Source of the DNA: Streptomyces omiyaensis
GTDB lineage: Bacteria; Actinomycetota; Actinomycetes; Streptomycetales; Streptomycetaceae
DNA: 64,000 bases
NCBI RefSeq assembly: GCF_014650895.1
Contig: NZ_BMVV01000019.1
Location: forward strand, 1 to 64,000
Reading direction: 5' to 3'
Part shown: positions 43,896-52,007 of the stretch, in pieces
Position numbering within the stretch: position 1 is the first letter of the stretch
How the letters are laid out: every line of letters begins with the position of its first letter
The notes under the pieces: model-generated
Told to the model about the DNA's origin: nothing
Seen by the model: only the letters and a program-made list of their open reading frames with translations
Database searches by the model: none
Program-made: the position numbers and the translations under genes

Positions 43896-44390
43896 GTGAC
43901 GACACGTGGAGTCCTGTACGTACACTCCGCGCCGCGCGCGCTCTGCCCGCACGTCGAGTGGGCGGTGGGGGGTGTCCTCGGCGCGCGGGTCCAGCTCGAC
44001 TGGATCCGCCAGCCCGCGGCGCCCGGCACCTGGAGAGCGGAGTTCTCCTGGCAGGGGCAGGCCGGTACGGCCTCCAAGCTCGCCTCCGCCCTCCGCGGCT
44101 GGCAGATGCTCCGCTTCGAGGTGACCGCCGAACCGTGCCCGACCGCCGAGGGCGAGCGCTACAGCGCCACCCCCGACCTGGGCATCTTCCACGCCGTCAC
44201 CGGCATGCACGGCGACATCCTCGTCCCCGAGGACCGGCTCCGCGCCGCCCTCGCCCGCGCCGCGCAGGGCGAGACCGTCCTGGAGGCCGAGATCGCCAAG
44301 CTCCTCGGCAAGCCCTGGGACGACGAGCTGGAACCCTTCCGCTACGCCGGCGAGGGCGCCCCGGTCCGCTGGCTTCACCAGGTCGTCTGA
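43896..44390 (+). CDS. DUF3145 protein
   Basis: This 164-residue cytoplasmic protein begins MTTRGVLYVHSAP and contains HVEWAVGGVLGARVQLDW and SATPDLGIFHAVTGMHGDI, characteristic of DUF3145, an actinobacterial family of unknown function. GTG 43896 has GGAGG 5 nt upstream. The 265-bp gap before it contains an AT-rich TAAATTACATCACGTCAC stretch that could hold its promoter. The gene family is often found near the fatty-acid operon in Streptomyces. Confidence 0.9.
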   Translation: MTTRGVLYVHSAPRALCPHVEWAVGGVLGARVQLDWIRQPAAPGTWRAEFSWQGQAGTASKLASALRGWQMLRFEVTAEPCPTAEGERYSATPDLGIFHAVTGMHGDILVPEDRLRAALARAAQGETVLEAEIAKLLGKPWDDELEPFRYAGEGAPVRWLHQVV

Positions 44391-44460
44391 GGCCGTTCAC
44401 CCGGGCGCGCTAGTTTCCCGCCCCTGGGCGCGCAGCGGGCGCGCGGGCGGGGGGACGACG

Positions 44461-46254
44461 TTGAGGGTGCTGCGCAGAACGGTCGGAGCGGCCACCGCCC
44501 TGCTGGGGGCGCTCGCCCTGGGCGCGGCACTGGTGCTCCTGGCGGGCTTCGCCCACCGGCTGGTGTCCGGCGACGCGGTCGGCGCCATGGGGTGGTGGGG
44601 CCTCGGCCTGCTGGTCCTGGTGCTCGTGCTGTTCGGCGTCTCGGGCGTGACGCTCTGGGGCGCCGATCCGGCCGAGCCGGGGGAGCGGGCCGATCAGGGG
44701 CAGCCGGTCGACCGGAAGGGGCCGGTCGACCGGGGGGACCAGGAAGAGCCGGGGGAACCGGAAGGGAGCCCGGAGCCGGCCGGATCCGCCGGACCCGCCC
44801 GGCCGGACGTGGCCGCCGGATCCGCCGGACCCGCCCGGCCGTCCGTGGTCGCCGGACCCGCCGGGCCCCCGGCGTCCGTCGCGGCCGGCGGGAAGGCCGC
44901 GAAGGCCGAAGGCGACTGGTTCGACGGCCTCGTCTTCCTGCTCGTCCTGCTGGGCATCCTCGCCGGAGGCCCCTTCGGCATCGCCGGGTACGAGGCCCTG
45001 CGGCCCGGGGCGGCCGCCGCCCCCGCCCCGCCCGCCCCCGATCCCACCGCCTCCGGCCCCTCCTCCGGTGCCGCGCCCCCCGCGGCCTCCCCCTCCGCCT
45101 CCCCTTCCGGCGCGGTCCCCGTCCCGCCTCCGCCGCCCGGCGACGCGGCCGTCGTCTGGAAGGTGCCGCCCGCCGGAGGCCCGTACGAGACGGCCCCCGG
45201 CGCCTGGGGGGCCGGGGACGCCGTCGTCCACGTCCGGCTCGACGGCCTCTTCGCGTACGCCGCCCGCGACGGCGCCGTCCGCTGGAAGCTCCCGGCGCCG
45301 CCGCGCGAGGGCGTCTGCGCGATGAGCCCGGGTGCGGGAGGGAACATCGGGCTCGTCGGGCTCGGACGGCACCGGAAGCCCTGCGCGACCCTCCTCGCCG
45401 TGCACACCGCGACCGGCGAGGTGCTGTGGCGCCGGCCGGCCGGCGGCGGCGGGCTCGCCCCGTACGGCCTCGCGGTCGGCGGGTCCACGGCCGTCGCCGC
45501 CGAGGACGGGGCGGTGCGCGGCCGCTCCGCCGAGACCGGGGAGGAGCGCTGGCGCCGGACCCCGGACCGGGACTGCGCGGTCCTCGCGCTCGACGCCGAC
45601 GAGGCCCGCGCGCTCCTGGTGGAGCAGTGCGGCGCCGGCGCGCGGCTGGTCGCCCTGGAGACCCGTACCGGCGAGGAGCGGTGGCGCAGGGCGCTGCCCG
45701 TCGAGTCGCCGGCCGCCGCCGCGGTGGTCTCCGTGACGCCGCCGGTCGTCGCCGTCGACGAGGAGGACCCGCGCGGCACCCACGCGCTGTTCGCCTTCGA
45801 CGAGCGCGGCACGCCCGGGGCGACCGTGCCGGTCGACGGGCCGGCCGGGACGCTCCTGGTCCCCGAGCAGGTGGCGGAGACGGGTCAGTGGGGCCGCCCG
45901 GTCGTCCTCGGCGGCCGGCTGATCGCCCTCGCCGCCCAGGGCTCCTCCCGGGCCCACAAGGTGGTCGCCCTCTCCCTGGAGGACGGCGGCACGGCCTGGG
46001 AGCACGCGACCGAGGGGACGTTTCCCGAGGCGCTCGCCCCGGAACCCGACGGCGGCCTCGGCGTCCTCACGGTGCCCGACGCCGGCCTCGCCCTCCTCGA
46101 CCCCGCCACGGGGGCGGTCCGCGCCGGGAAGGCCGCGAAGGGGGCCGGCGCGGACGTCTCGATCCGCCCCCTGCTCGTCCCCCTCGCCGGTGCCCACGTC
46201 GTCGTCAACCGGGTCGCGTCCGCTCCCCAGCCGGCCGTGTTCGGCCTGCGCTGA
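44461..46254 (+). CDS. PQQ-binding-like beta-propeller membrane protein
   Basis: This 597-residue protein has two membrane helices at the start (about 8-30 and 42-64), a Pro/Gly/Glu-rich low-complexity segment, a third helix (about 160-180) and a Pro/Ser linker. The rest is a beta-propeller with PQQ-type repeats such as GLFAYAARDGAVRWKLP, TGEVLWRR, TGEERWRR (twice) and DGGTAWEHA. Such proteins bind ligands outside the cell or act as scaffolds; the metal and PQQ residues of real dehydrogenases are absent. TTG 44461 is taken as start; GTG 44467 is possible. A strong terminator follows. Confidence 0.78.
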   Translation: MRVLRRTVGAATALLGALALGAALVLLAGFAHRLVSGDAVGAMGWWGLGLLVLVLVLFGVSGVTLWGADPAEPGERADQGQPVDRKGPVDRGDQEEPGEPEGSPEPAGSAGPARPDVAAGSAGPARPSVVAGPAGPPASVAAGGKAAKAEGDWFDGLVFLLVLLGILAGGPFGIAGYEALRPGAAAAPAPPAPDPTASGPSSGAAPPAASPSASPSGAVPVPPPPPGDAAVVWKVPPAGGPYETAPGAWGAGDAVVHVRLDGLFAYAARDGAVRWKLPAPPREGVCAMSPGAGGNIGLVGLGRHRKPCATLLAVHTATGEVLWRRPAGGGGLAPYGLAVGGSTAVAAEDGAVRGRSAETGEERWRRTPDRDCAVLALDADEARALLVEQCGAGARLVALETRTGEERWRRALPVESPAAAAVVSVTPPVVAVDEEDPRGTHALFAFDERGTPGATVPVDGPAGTLLVPEQVAETGQWGRPVVLGGRLIALAAQGSSRAHKVVALSLEDGGTAWEHATEGTFPEALAPEPDGGLGVLTVPDAGLALLDPATGAVRAGKAAKGAGADVSIRPLLVPLAGAHVVVNRVASAPQPAVFGLR

Positions 46255-46256
46255 CA

Positions 46257-46298
46257 CGCGGAAGGCCCGCCCCCGTGCACGGGGGCGGGCCTTCCGCG
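46257..46298. terminator. Bidirectional terminator between propeller gene and fabF
   Basis: A perfect 19-bp stem (46257-46275 with 46280-46298) has a TGCA loop. It ends two convergent transcripts, including the fab operon. Confidence 0.92.
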
Positions 46299-46312
46299 TT
46301 CAGGCCGCGGGA

Positions 46313-47575
46313 TCAGACGGTGCGGAACGCCAGGACCACGTTGTGGCCGCCGAAGCCGAAGGAGTTGTTGACCGCGGCGATCGTCCCCTGGGGGAGGGGA
46401 CGGGGCTCGCCGCGCACGATGTCGGCGTCGACCTCGGGGTCCAGCTCGTCGACGTTGATGGTCGGCGGGGCCAGGCGGTGGTGGAGCGCCAGGACCGTGG
46501 CGACCGTCTCGATGCCGCCGGCGCCGCCCAGGAGGTGACCGGTCATCGACTTGGTGGCGGAGACCGCCACGTGGTCGAGGTCGTCGCCGAAGACCTTCCG
46601 CAGCGCCTTGATCTCGGCGACGTCGCCCTGCGGCGTCGACGTGGCGTGCGCGTTGAGGTGCACGACCTCGGACGGCTTCAGGTCGGTGGTGTCGAGCAGG
46701 TGCTGGAGCGCGGAGGCGATGCCCCGGCCGCTCGGCTCGGGCTGCGCGATGTGGTGGCTGTCGGCCGACAGGCCCTGGCCGAGCGCCTCGCAGTAGATCC
46801 GCGCGCCGCGGGCCTTGGCGTGCTCCTCGGACTCCAGGATCACGACGCCGGCGCCCTCGCCGAGCACGAAGCCGTCGCGGCCGGTGTCGTAGGGGCGCGA
46901 GGCCTTCGTCGGCTCGTCGTTGTTCTTGGACATCGCCATCATGTTGGCGAAGGCGGCGATCGGCAGCGGGTGGATCGCGGCCTCGGTGCCACCGGCGACG
47001 ACCACGTCGGCACGGCCGCTGCGGATCATCTCGATGGCGTAGCCGATCGCCTCGGCGCCCGACGCGCAGGCGGAGACCGGGGTGTGGACGCCGGCGCGGG
47101 CGTTCACCTCCAGACCCACGTTGGCGGAGGGGCCGTTCGGCATCAGCATGGGGACGGTGTGCGGGGAGACGCGGCGGACGCCCTTCTCCTTCAGCACGTC
47201 GTACTGGTCGAGCAGGGTGGTGACGCCGCCGATGCCGGAGGCGATGACGGAGCCGAGCCGCTCGGGGGCGACGCCCGCGTCCTCGCCGGCGGGGGCGGTG
47301 TAGCCCGCGTCGGCCCACGCCTCGCGGGCCGCGATCAGCGCGAACTGCGCCGAGCGGTCCAGCTTGCGGGCGAGCGGGCGGGGCAGCACATCGCCCGGGT
47401 CCACCGCGGCGGCCGCGGCGATCTGGACCGGAAGTTCGGCGAAGCGCTCGCCCTCCAGGGGCTTGACGCCGGAGCGTCCCGCAAGAAGACCTTCCCAGGT
47501 CGACGCGGAGTCGCCACCCAGCGGTGTGGTTGCGCCGATACCGGTGACGACCACGGTGCGATTGGTCGAGCTCAC
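46313..47575 (-). CDS. fabF: 3-oxoacyl-ACP synthase II (FabF)
   Basis: This 420-residue condensing enzyme elongates acyl-ACP with malonyl-ACP in fatty-acid synthesis. The Cys-His-His set is visible: Cys170 in VSACASGAEAIG, His in NAHATSTPQGD and His in KSMTGHLLGGAGG. GTG 47575 follows a GAGAA-type site. It is the last gene of the fabD-fabH-acpP-fabF operon, 109 bp after acpP, and ends at a strong terminator. Confidence 0.97.
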   Translation of the reverse strand: MSSTNRTVVVTGIGATTPLGGDSASTWEGLLAGRSGVKPLEGERFAELPVQIAAAAAVDPGDVLPRPLARKLDRSAQFALIAAREAWADAGYTAPAGEDAGVAPERLGSVIASGIGGVTTLLDQYDVLKEKGVRRVSPHTVPMLMPNGPSANVGLEVNARAGVHTPVSACASGAEAIGYAIEMIRSGRADVVVAGGTEAAIHPLPIAAFANMMAMSKNNDEPTKASRPYDTGRDGFVLGEGAGVVILESEEHAKARGARIYCEALGQGLSADSHHIAQPEPSGRGIASALQHLLDTTDLKPSEVVHLNAHATSTPQGDVAEIKALRKVFGDDLDHVAVSATKSMTGHLLGGAGGIETVATVLALHHRLAPPTINVDELDPEVDADIVRGEPRPLPQGTIAAVNNSFGFGGHNVVLAFRTV

Positions 47576-47684
47576 AGGAATTCGTTCTCCATGTGTGTGA
47601 TGGTCGAAAGACGGCGCCACCGCCGGGTGGCGGACCGAGTCAGCGGGGACCGGGCCCGGTGGGGCCTGGTCCACCAGGGCCGAA

Positions 47685-47933
47685 TCAGGCCTGGTGCTTG
47701 AGGATGTAGTCGACGGCGTCGCCCACGGTCTTGAGGTTCTTGACGTCCTCGTCGGGGATCTTGACGTCGAAGCGCTCCTCGGCGGCGACGACGACCTCGA
47801 CCATGGACAGGGAGTCGACGTCCAGGTCGTCGGTGAAGGACTTGTCCAGCTGGACGTCCTCGACCGGGATGCCGGCGATCTCGTTCACGATCTCGGCGAG
47901 ACCTTCGACGAGCTGCTCCTGGGTGAAGGCCAT
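47685..47933 (-). CDS. acpP: Acyl carrier protein AcpP
   Basis: This 82-residue acidic four-helix protein carries growing fatty acyl chains on phosphopantetheine at Ser41 in DVDSLSMVEVV. Length and ending (VDYILKHQA) match Streptomyces AcpP. A strong AAGGAG site fits the high expression needed. It lies between fabH and fabF. Confidence 0.98.
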   Translation of the reverse strand: MAFTQEQLVEGLAEIVNEIAGIPVEDVQLDKSFTDDLDVDSLSMVEVVVAAEERFDVKIPDEDVKNLKTVGDAVDYILKHQA

Positions 47934-47990
47934 GGTGGCGCTCCTTCTGTGGTTGCTTCGGTGGGTGGGCTTCCGGGAGATCCCGGTCGC

Positions 47991-49061
47991 CTAGGGGAGA
48001 GTAACGACCGTCGCGGCGAACACGAGACCCGCCCCGAAGCCGATGACGAGCGCGGTGTCGCCGCTCTTCGCCTGTCCGGTCGCCAGGAGCCGCTCCATCG
48101 CGAGCGGGATCGAGGCGGCCGAGGTGTTGCCGGTGGTCTCGACGTCACGGGCGACCGTGACGTGCTCCGGCAGCTTCAGGGTCTTCACCATCGAGTCGAT
48201 GATCCGCATGTTGGCCTGGTGCGGGATGAAGACGTCCAGGTCGTCCGCCGTGATGCCGGCGGCGTCCAGGGCCTGCTGCGCGACCTTGGCCATCTCGAAG
48301 ACGGCCCAGCGGAAGACCGCCTGGCCCTCCTGCGTGATGGCCGGGAACTTGATCTCCCCCGCCTCGTTGAGGGGGAGGGCGGAGACGTCGCCGGTGGGGG
48401 TCCCCCCTGCTCGAACGGAGCCGAGAACGTGGGGGTGGAACTCGTTCCAGGGGACGGTCTGCTTGATCGTCTCCGACTTGTCGCCCTCGGAGCCCCAGAC
48501 GGTGGGGCCGATGTGCGGCACGTCGGAGGGGCCGACCACGACGGCGCCGGCGCCGTCGCCGAACAGGAAGGCCGTGGCGCGGTCCTCCAGGTCCGTCAGG
48601 TCGCTGAGCCGCTCCACGCCGATCACCAGGACGTACTCCGCGGAGCCCTCGACGATCATGCCCTTGGCGAGGGTCAGGCCGTAGCCGAAGCCCGCGCAGC
48701 CGGCGGAGATGTCGAACGCGGCCGGCTTGCCGGCGCCGATCTTGTCGGCGATCTCGGTGGCGACGGCCGGGGTCTGCTTGAAGTGCGAGACGGTGGAGAC
48801 GACGACGGCGCCGATCTGCTCCGGGGTGATCCCGGCCTCGGCGATCGCCTTCCCGGAGGCCTCCACCGACATGGCGGTGACGGTCTCCTCGGGGGAGGCC
48901 CAGTGGCGGGTGGAGATGCCCGAGCGCGAGCGGATCCACTCGTCGGACGAGTCGATCTTCTCGAGGATCACCTCGTTCGGCACGACCCGGGCCGGGCGGT
49001 AGCCGCCGACGCCCATGATCCGCGCGTACGGGGCGCCCTTGCTGGGCTTGATCTTCGACAT
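47991..49061 (-). CDS. fabH: 3-oxoacyl-ACP synthase III (FabH) with in-frame repeat insertion
   Basis: This 356-residue enzyme starts fatty-acid synthesis by condensing branched acyl-CoA with malonyl-ACP. Cys122 is in DISAGCAGFGYG, His in FIPHQANMRII and Asn in ETTGNTSAAS. Streptomyces FabH proteins as I recall them read ...QTVSWDRFRIGDVSELPL; here the same place has NEFHPHVLGSVRAGGTPTGDVS, about 13 extra residues (209-223) encoded by a palindromic repeat at 48395-48436. The frame is kept and all catalytic residues follow, so the enzyme is probably active. ATG 49061 (MSKIKPSKG) is the family start. Confidence 0.95.
   Translation of the reverse strand: MSKIKPSKGAPYARIMGVGGYRPARVVPNEVILEKIDSSDEWIRSRSGISTRHWASPEETVTAMSVEASGKAIAEAGITPEQIGAVVVSTVSHFKQTPAVATEIADKIGAGKPAAFDISAGCAGFGYGLTLAKGMIVEGSAEYVLVIGVERLSDLTDLEDRATAFLFGDGAGAVVVGPSDVPHIGPTVWGSEGDKSETIKQTVPWNEFHPHVLGSVRAGGTPTGDVSALPLNEAGEIKFPAITQEGQAVFRWAVFEMAKVAQQALDAAGITADDLDVFIPHQANMRIIDSMVKTLKLPEHVTVARDVETTGNTSAASIPLAMERLLATGQAKSGDTALVIGFGAGLVFAATVVTLP
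48395..48436. repeat. Small palindromic Streptomyces repeat inserted in fabH
   Basis: The segment runs from TGGGGGTCCCCCC through TGCTCGAACGGAGCC to GAGAACGTGGGGGT. Its complementary G- and C-runs and internal CGAACGGAG stretch match the small interspersed repeats common in Streptomyces intergenic DNA. Here it lies inside a coding sequence and keeps the frame. Confidence 0.75.
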
Positions 49062-49079
49062 GCTTCTCGACACTCCTCG

Positions 49080-50003
49080 TCAGACGGCCGTGTGCTCGGC
49101 GACGAGCGTACGGGCCGCGTCCAGGTCGTCGGGAGTCTTGAGGGCCGCGGTGGCCACGCCCGGCAGCGCGCGCTTGGCGATGCCGGTGAGGGTGCCGCCG
49201 GGGCAGACCTCGATCAGCGCGGTCGCGCCGAGGGACCGGAAGGTCTCCATGCACAGGTCCCAGCGGACCGGGTTGGCGACCTGGCCGACCAGGCGGGAGA
49301 GGACCTCGTCGCCGGTGGCGACGGTCCGCCCGTCCTTGTTGGAGACGTACGGCACGGTCGGGTCGGCCGGGGACAGCTCCCGGGCGGCCTGCTCCAGGGT
49401 GGCGACCGCGGGGGCCATGTGGTGCGTGTGGAAGGCGCCCGCGACCTTCAGCGGGACGACCCGGCGGACGCCCTCGGGCTTGTCCGCCTCCAGGGCGGCC
49501 AGCTGCTCCAGCGTGCCGGCGGCCACGATCTGGCCCGCGCCGTTCACGTTGGCCGGGGTCAGGCCCAGCTTCTCCAGGTGCGGGACGGTCACCTCGGGGT
49601 CGCCGCCGAGCAGCGCCGACATGCCGGTCGGGGCGATCGCGGCGGCGTCGGCCATCGCCAGGCCGCGGGTGCGGACCAGCTTCAGGGCGGCGGTGCCGTC
49701 GAGGACACCGGCGAACGCGGCGGCGGTGAACTCGCCGACGCTGTGGCCGGCGACCGCGCCGGGGGCGGTGACGCCGAGGGCGTCGGCGGAGAGCAGGCCG
49801 GCCGCGACGAGCAGCGGCTGGGCCACGGCGGTGTCGCGGATCTCGTCCGCGTCCGCCTTCGTGCCGTAGTGGACGAGGTCGAGTCCGATGGCGTCGGACC
49901 AGGCAGCGAGGCTGTCGGCGGCGCCGGGGAGTTCGAGCCAGGGGGTCAGGAAGCCGGGCGTCTGGGCGCCTTGGCCGGGAGCGACGAGTACGAGCACCCT
50001 CAC
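49080..50003 (-). CDS. fabD: Malonyl-CoA:ACP transacylase (FabD)
   Basis: This 307-residue enzyme loads malonyl groups onto AcpP for fatty-acid and type II polyketide synthesis. It starts VLVLVAPGQGAQTPGF, has the nucleophile Ser88 in VAGHSVGEFT and the catalytic His in VAGAFHTHHM. GTG 50003 opens the operon; fabH follows after 18 bp. A FasR-type dyad lies about 65-80 bp upstream. Confidence 0.97.
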   Translation of the reverse strand: MRVLVLVAPGQGAQTPGFLTPWLELPGAADSLAAWSDAIGLDLVHYGTKADADEIRDTAVAQPLLVAAGLLSADALGVTAPGAVAGHSVGEFTAAAFAGVLDGTAALKLVRTRGLAMADAAAIAPTGMSALLGGDPEVTVPHLEKLGLTPANVNGAGQIVAAGTLEQLAALEADKPEGVRRVVPLKVAGAFHTHHMAPAVATLEQAARELSPADPTVPYVSNKDGRTVATGDEVLSRLVGQVANPVRWDLCMETFRSLGATALIEVCPGGTLTGIAKRALPGVATAALKTPDDLDAARTLVAEHTAV

Positions 50004-50065
50004 ACTCTCTCTTGGGGACGGCGTCCGGCGCCCGTGGGGACTAGGACGAAGAACCGTCGGGGTAA

Positions 50066-50082
50066 TTGTCGGTGTTCGACAA
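50066..50082. promoter_or_regulatory. Candidate FasR operator upstream of fabD
   Basis: TTGTCG and CGACAA flank GTGTT as a perfect 17-bp dyad between fasR and fabD, about 65 bp before the fabD start. FasR is known to activate the fab operon by binding at this promoter. Confidence 0.68.
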
Positions 50083-50086
50083 AAGT

Positions 50087-51268
50087 CTAGGACTGCCCCT
50101 CGGCCTCGGCCAAGCGTCCGAGGATCAGGGCGATCCGCAGGGTGAACGCGGAACGGACGTCGGAGGGTGACCAGCCGGTGACGTCGGTCACACGTCGGAG
50201 CCGGTAGCGCACGGTGTTCGGGTGGACGAAGAGCATTCTCGCCGCGCCTTCGAGACTGCTGGCCTGCTCCAGATAGACACTCAGAGTTTCCAGCAGCGCC
50301 GAGCCCGCTTCCTCCAGCGGTCTGTAGATCTCCTCCACCAACTGCTCGCGGGCCGAAGGGTCGGAGGCGATGGCGCGCTCGGGCAGCAGGTCGTCCGCGA
50401 GGACCGGCCGCGGCGCGTCCTGCCAGGCCGTACAGGCCTTCAGCCCGGCCGCCGCGGCCTGTGCGGAACGGGTCGCCGCCAGCAGGTCGGGCACCACCGG
50501 ACCGGCCACCACCGGACCCGCCGCGTACGGCCCGATGAGCGCCTTCGCCACCCCGAGCGGATTGTCGGAACCGCCCGCGATCACCACGAGCCGGTCGCCG
50601 AGCACTCCGGTCAGCACCTGCAGCTTGGCGTGCCGGGCCGCCCGCCGGATCGCCTCCACGGTCAGCTCGCTGTCCCCGTCGGGGGCGGTGCCGAGGACCA
50701 CGCACACGTGGTTCGGGGAGTTCCAGCCGAGCGCCGCCGCCCGCGACACGGCGCCCTCGTCGGCCTCGCCGGACAGCACCGCGTTCACCACCAGCGACTC
50801 CAGGCGCGCGTCCCAGGCGCCGCGCGCCTCCGCGGCCTGCGCGTACACCTGGGCGGTCGCGAAGGCGATCTCCCGCGCGTACACCAGCAGCGCCTCGCGG
50901 AGCACCGACTCGTCGCCGGGTGCCGCGACCTCCTCGATCGCGACCTCCATGACCTCGATCGTCGTCCGGACCATCTCCACGGTCTGCCGCAGCGTGATCG
51001 CGCGGGTCAGCTCGCGCGGCGCCGTGCCGAAGACGTCCGTCGAGATCGCCTGGGGGGTCTCGGGGTGCCGGAACCACTCGGTGAACGCGGCGATGCCCGC
51101 CTGCGCGACCAGTCCGATCCACGAGCGGTTCTCGGGCGGCATCGCCCGGTACCACGGCAGCGTCTCGTCCATGCGGGCGATGGCGTCGGCGGCGAGCCGC
51201 CCGGAGGACTGTTCGAGGCGCTTCAGGGTGGCGGTGTGCGGATGAGCGGCGTTCGTGGGTTCAGACAC
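50087..51268 (-). CDS. fasR: PucR-type activator of fatty-acid genes FasR
   Basis: This 393-residue regulator has an N-terminal helical sensory region, a GGDEF-like central part (VCVVLGTAPDGD to about 285) and a C-terminal PucR helix-turn-helix: LEQASSLEGAARMLFVHPNTVRYRLRRV (core HPNTVRYRL). It matches Streptomyces FasR (SCO2386-type), which binds the fabD promoter and keeps fatty-acid synthesis on. Position immediately upstream of fabD agrees. GTG 51268 has a weak ribosome site. It is divergent from the pirin gene. Confidence 0.92.
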   Translation of the reverse strand: MSEPTNAAHPHTATLKRLEQSSGRLAADAIARMDETLPWYRAMPPENRSWIGLVAQAGIAAFTEWFRHPETPQAISTDVFGTAPRELTRAITLRQTVEMVRTTIEVMEVAIEEVAAPGDESVLREALLVYAREIAFATAQVYAQAAEARGAWDARLESLVVNAVLSGEADEGAVSRAAALGWNSPNHVCVVLGTAPDGDSELTVEAIRRAARHAKLQVLTGVLGDRLVVIAGGSDNPLGVAKALIGPYAAGPVVAGPVVPDLLAATRSAQAAAAGLKACTAWQDAPRPVLADDLLPERAIASDPSAREQLVEEIYRPLEEAGSALLETLSVYLEQASSLEGAARMLFVHPNTVRYRLRRVTDVTGWSPSDVRSAFTLRIALILGRLAEAEGQS

Positions 51269-51350
51269 GGGGACAAGACTGCCTCATCCGGGCGCCGACG
51301 TGCGGGGTCGGGGCGGTTTCACCGCAGAGGGCCCCGCTACCGTACGGAGG

Positions 51351-52001
51351 GTGATCCGCATCCAGCGCGCCGGCGACCGCTACCCGGGCGGCGACCCCGA
51401 GGCCGGCATCGAGACCCGGCACGCCCTCTCCTTCGGGCCGTACTACGACCCGGACAACCTCCGCTTCGGCCCGCTCCTCGCGGTCAACGAGGAGCGGCTG
51501 GCGCCCGGCGCCGGCTTCGACGAGCACCCGCACTCCCACACGGAGATCGTGACCTGGGTGGTCGAGGGCGAGCTCACCCACCGCGACACCACCGGCCGCG
51601 AGACGGTGGTCCGCCCCGGCGACCTCCAGCACCTCTCCTCGGCGGCCGGCGTCCGGCACGTCGAGCGCAACGCCGGGGACGCGCCCCTGGCCTTCGTCCA
51701 GATGTGGCTGGCCCCGCGCGAGACCGGCGGGGAGCCCGCGTACACCCTCCTCCGCGGCCTGCCGGACCGGTACGAGCTGCCGGCCGCCGGCGCCGTCCTC
51801 CACGTCCACCGCCTGGCGCCCGGCGAGGAGGCGGAGCTGCCCGGCGCCGCCGCCCTCTACGTCCACGTGGTCCGGGGGGCGGTCGCCCTGGCCGGCGAGG
51901 AACTGGCGCCCGGCGACGCGGCACGCGTGACGGAGGCGGCGGGGCTGACGCTCCGGGCGACCGCCGACGCGGAGGCACTGGTCTGGGCGGCGGACGCCTG
52001 A
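51351..52001 (+). CDS. Pirin-family protein
   Basis: This 216-residue bicupin has the pirin metal site EHPHSHTEIVTWVVEGELTHRD (core HPHSHTE) and the second half ELPAAGAVLHVHRLAPG. Related proteins bind iron; some have quercetinase activity or act as redox cofactors. TACCGT (51338-51343) lies 7 nt before GTG 51351; GGAGG abuts the start with no spacing, so a leaderless transcript is likely. It is divergent from fasR and converges with the L,D-transpeptidase gene. Confidence 0.88.
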   Translation: MIRIQRAGDRYPGGDPEAGIETRHALSFGPYYDPDNLRFGPLLAVNEERLAPGAGFDEHPHSHTEIVTWVVEGELTHRDTTGRETVVRPGDLQHLSSAAGVRHVERNAGDAPLAFVQMWLAPRETGGEPAYTLLRGLPDRYELPAAGAVLHVHRLAPGEEAELPGAAALYVHVVRGAVALAGEELAPGDAARVTEAAGLTLRATADAEALVWAADA

Positions 52002-52007
52002 GGCCCT

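Noticed and set aside
47991..49061. Sequencing error as the cause of the extra FabH residues
   Set aside because: The frame is intact on both sides and the added bases form an ordered palindromic repeat, which random errors would not create.
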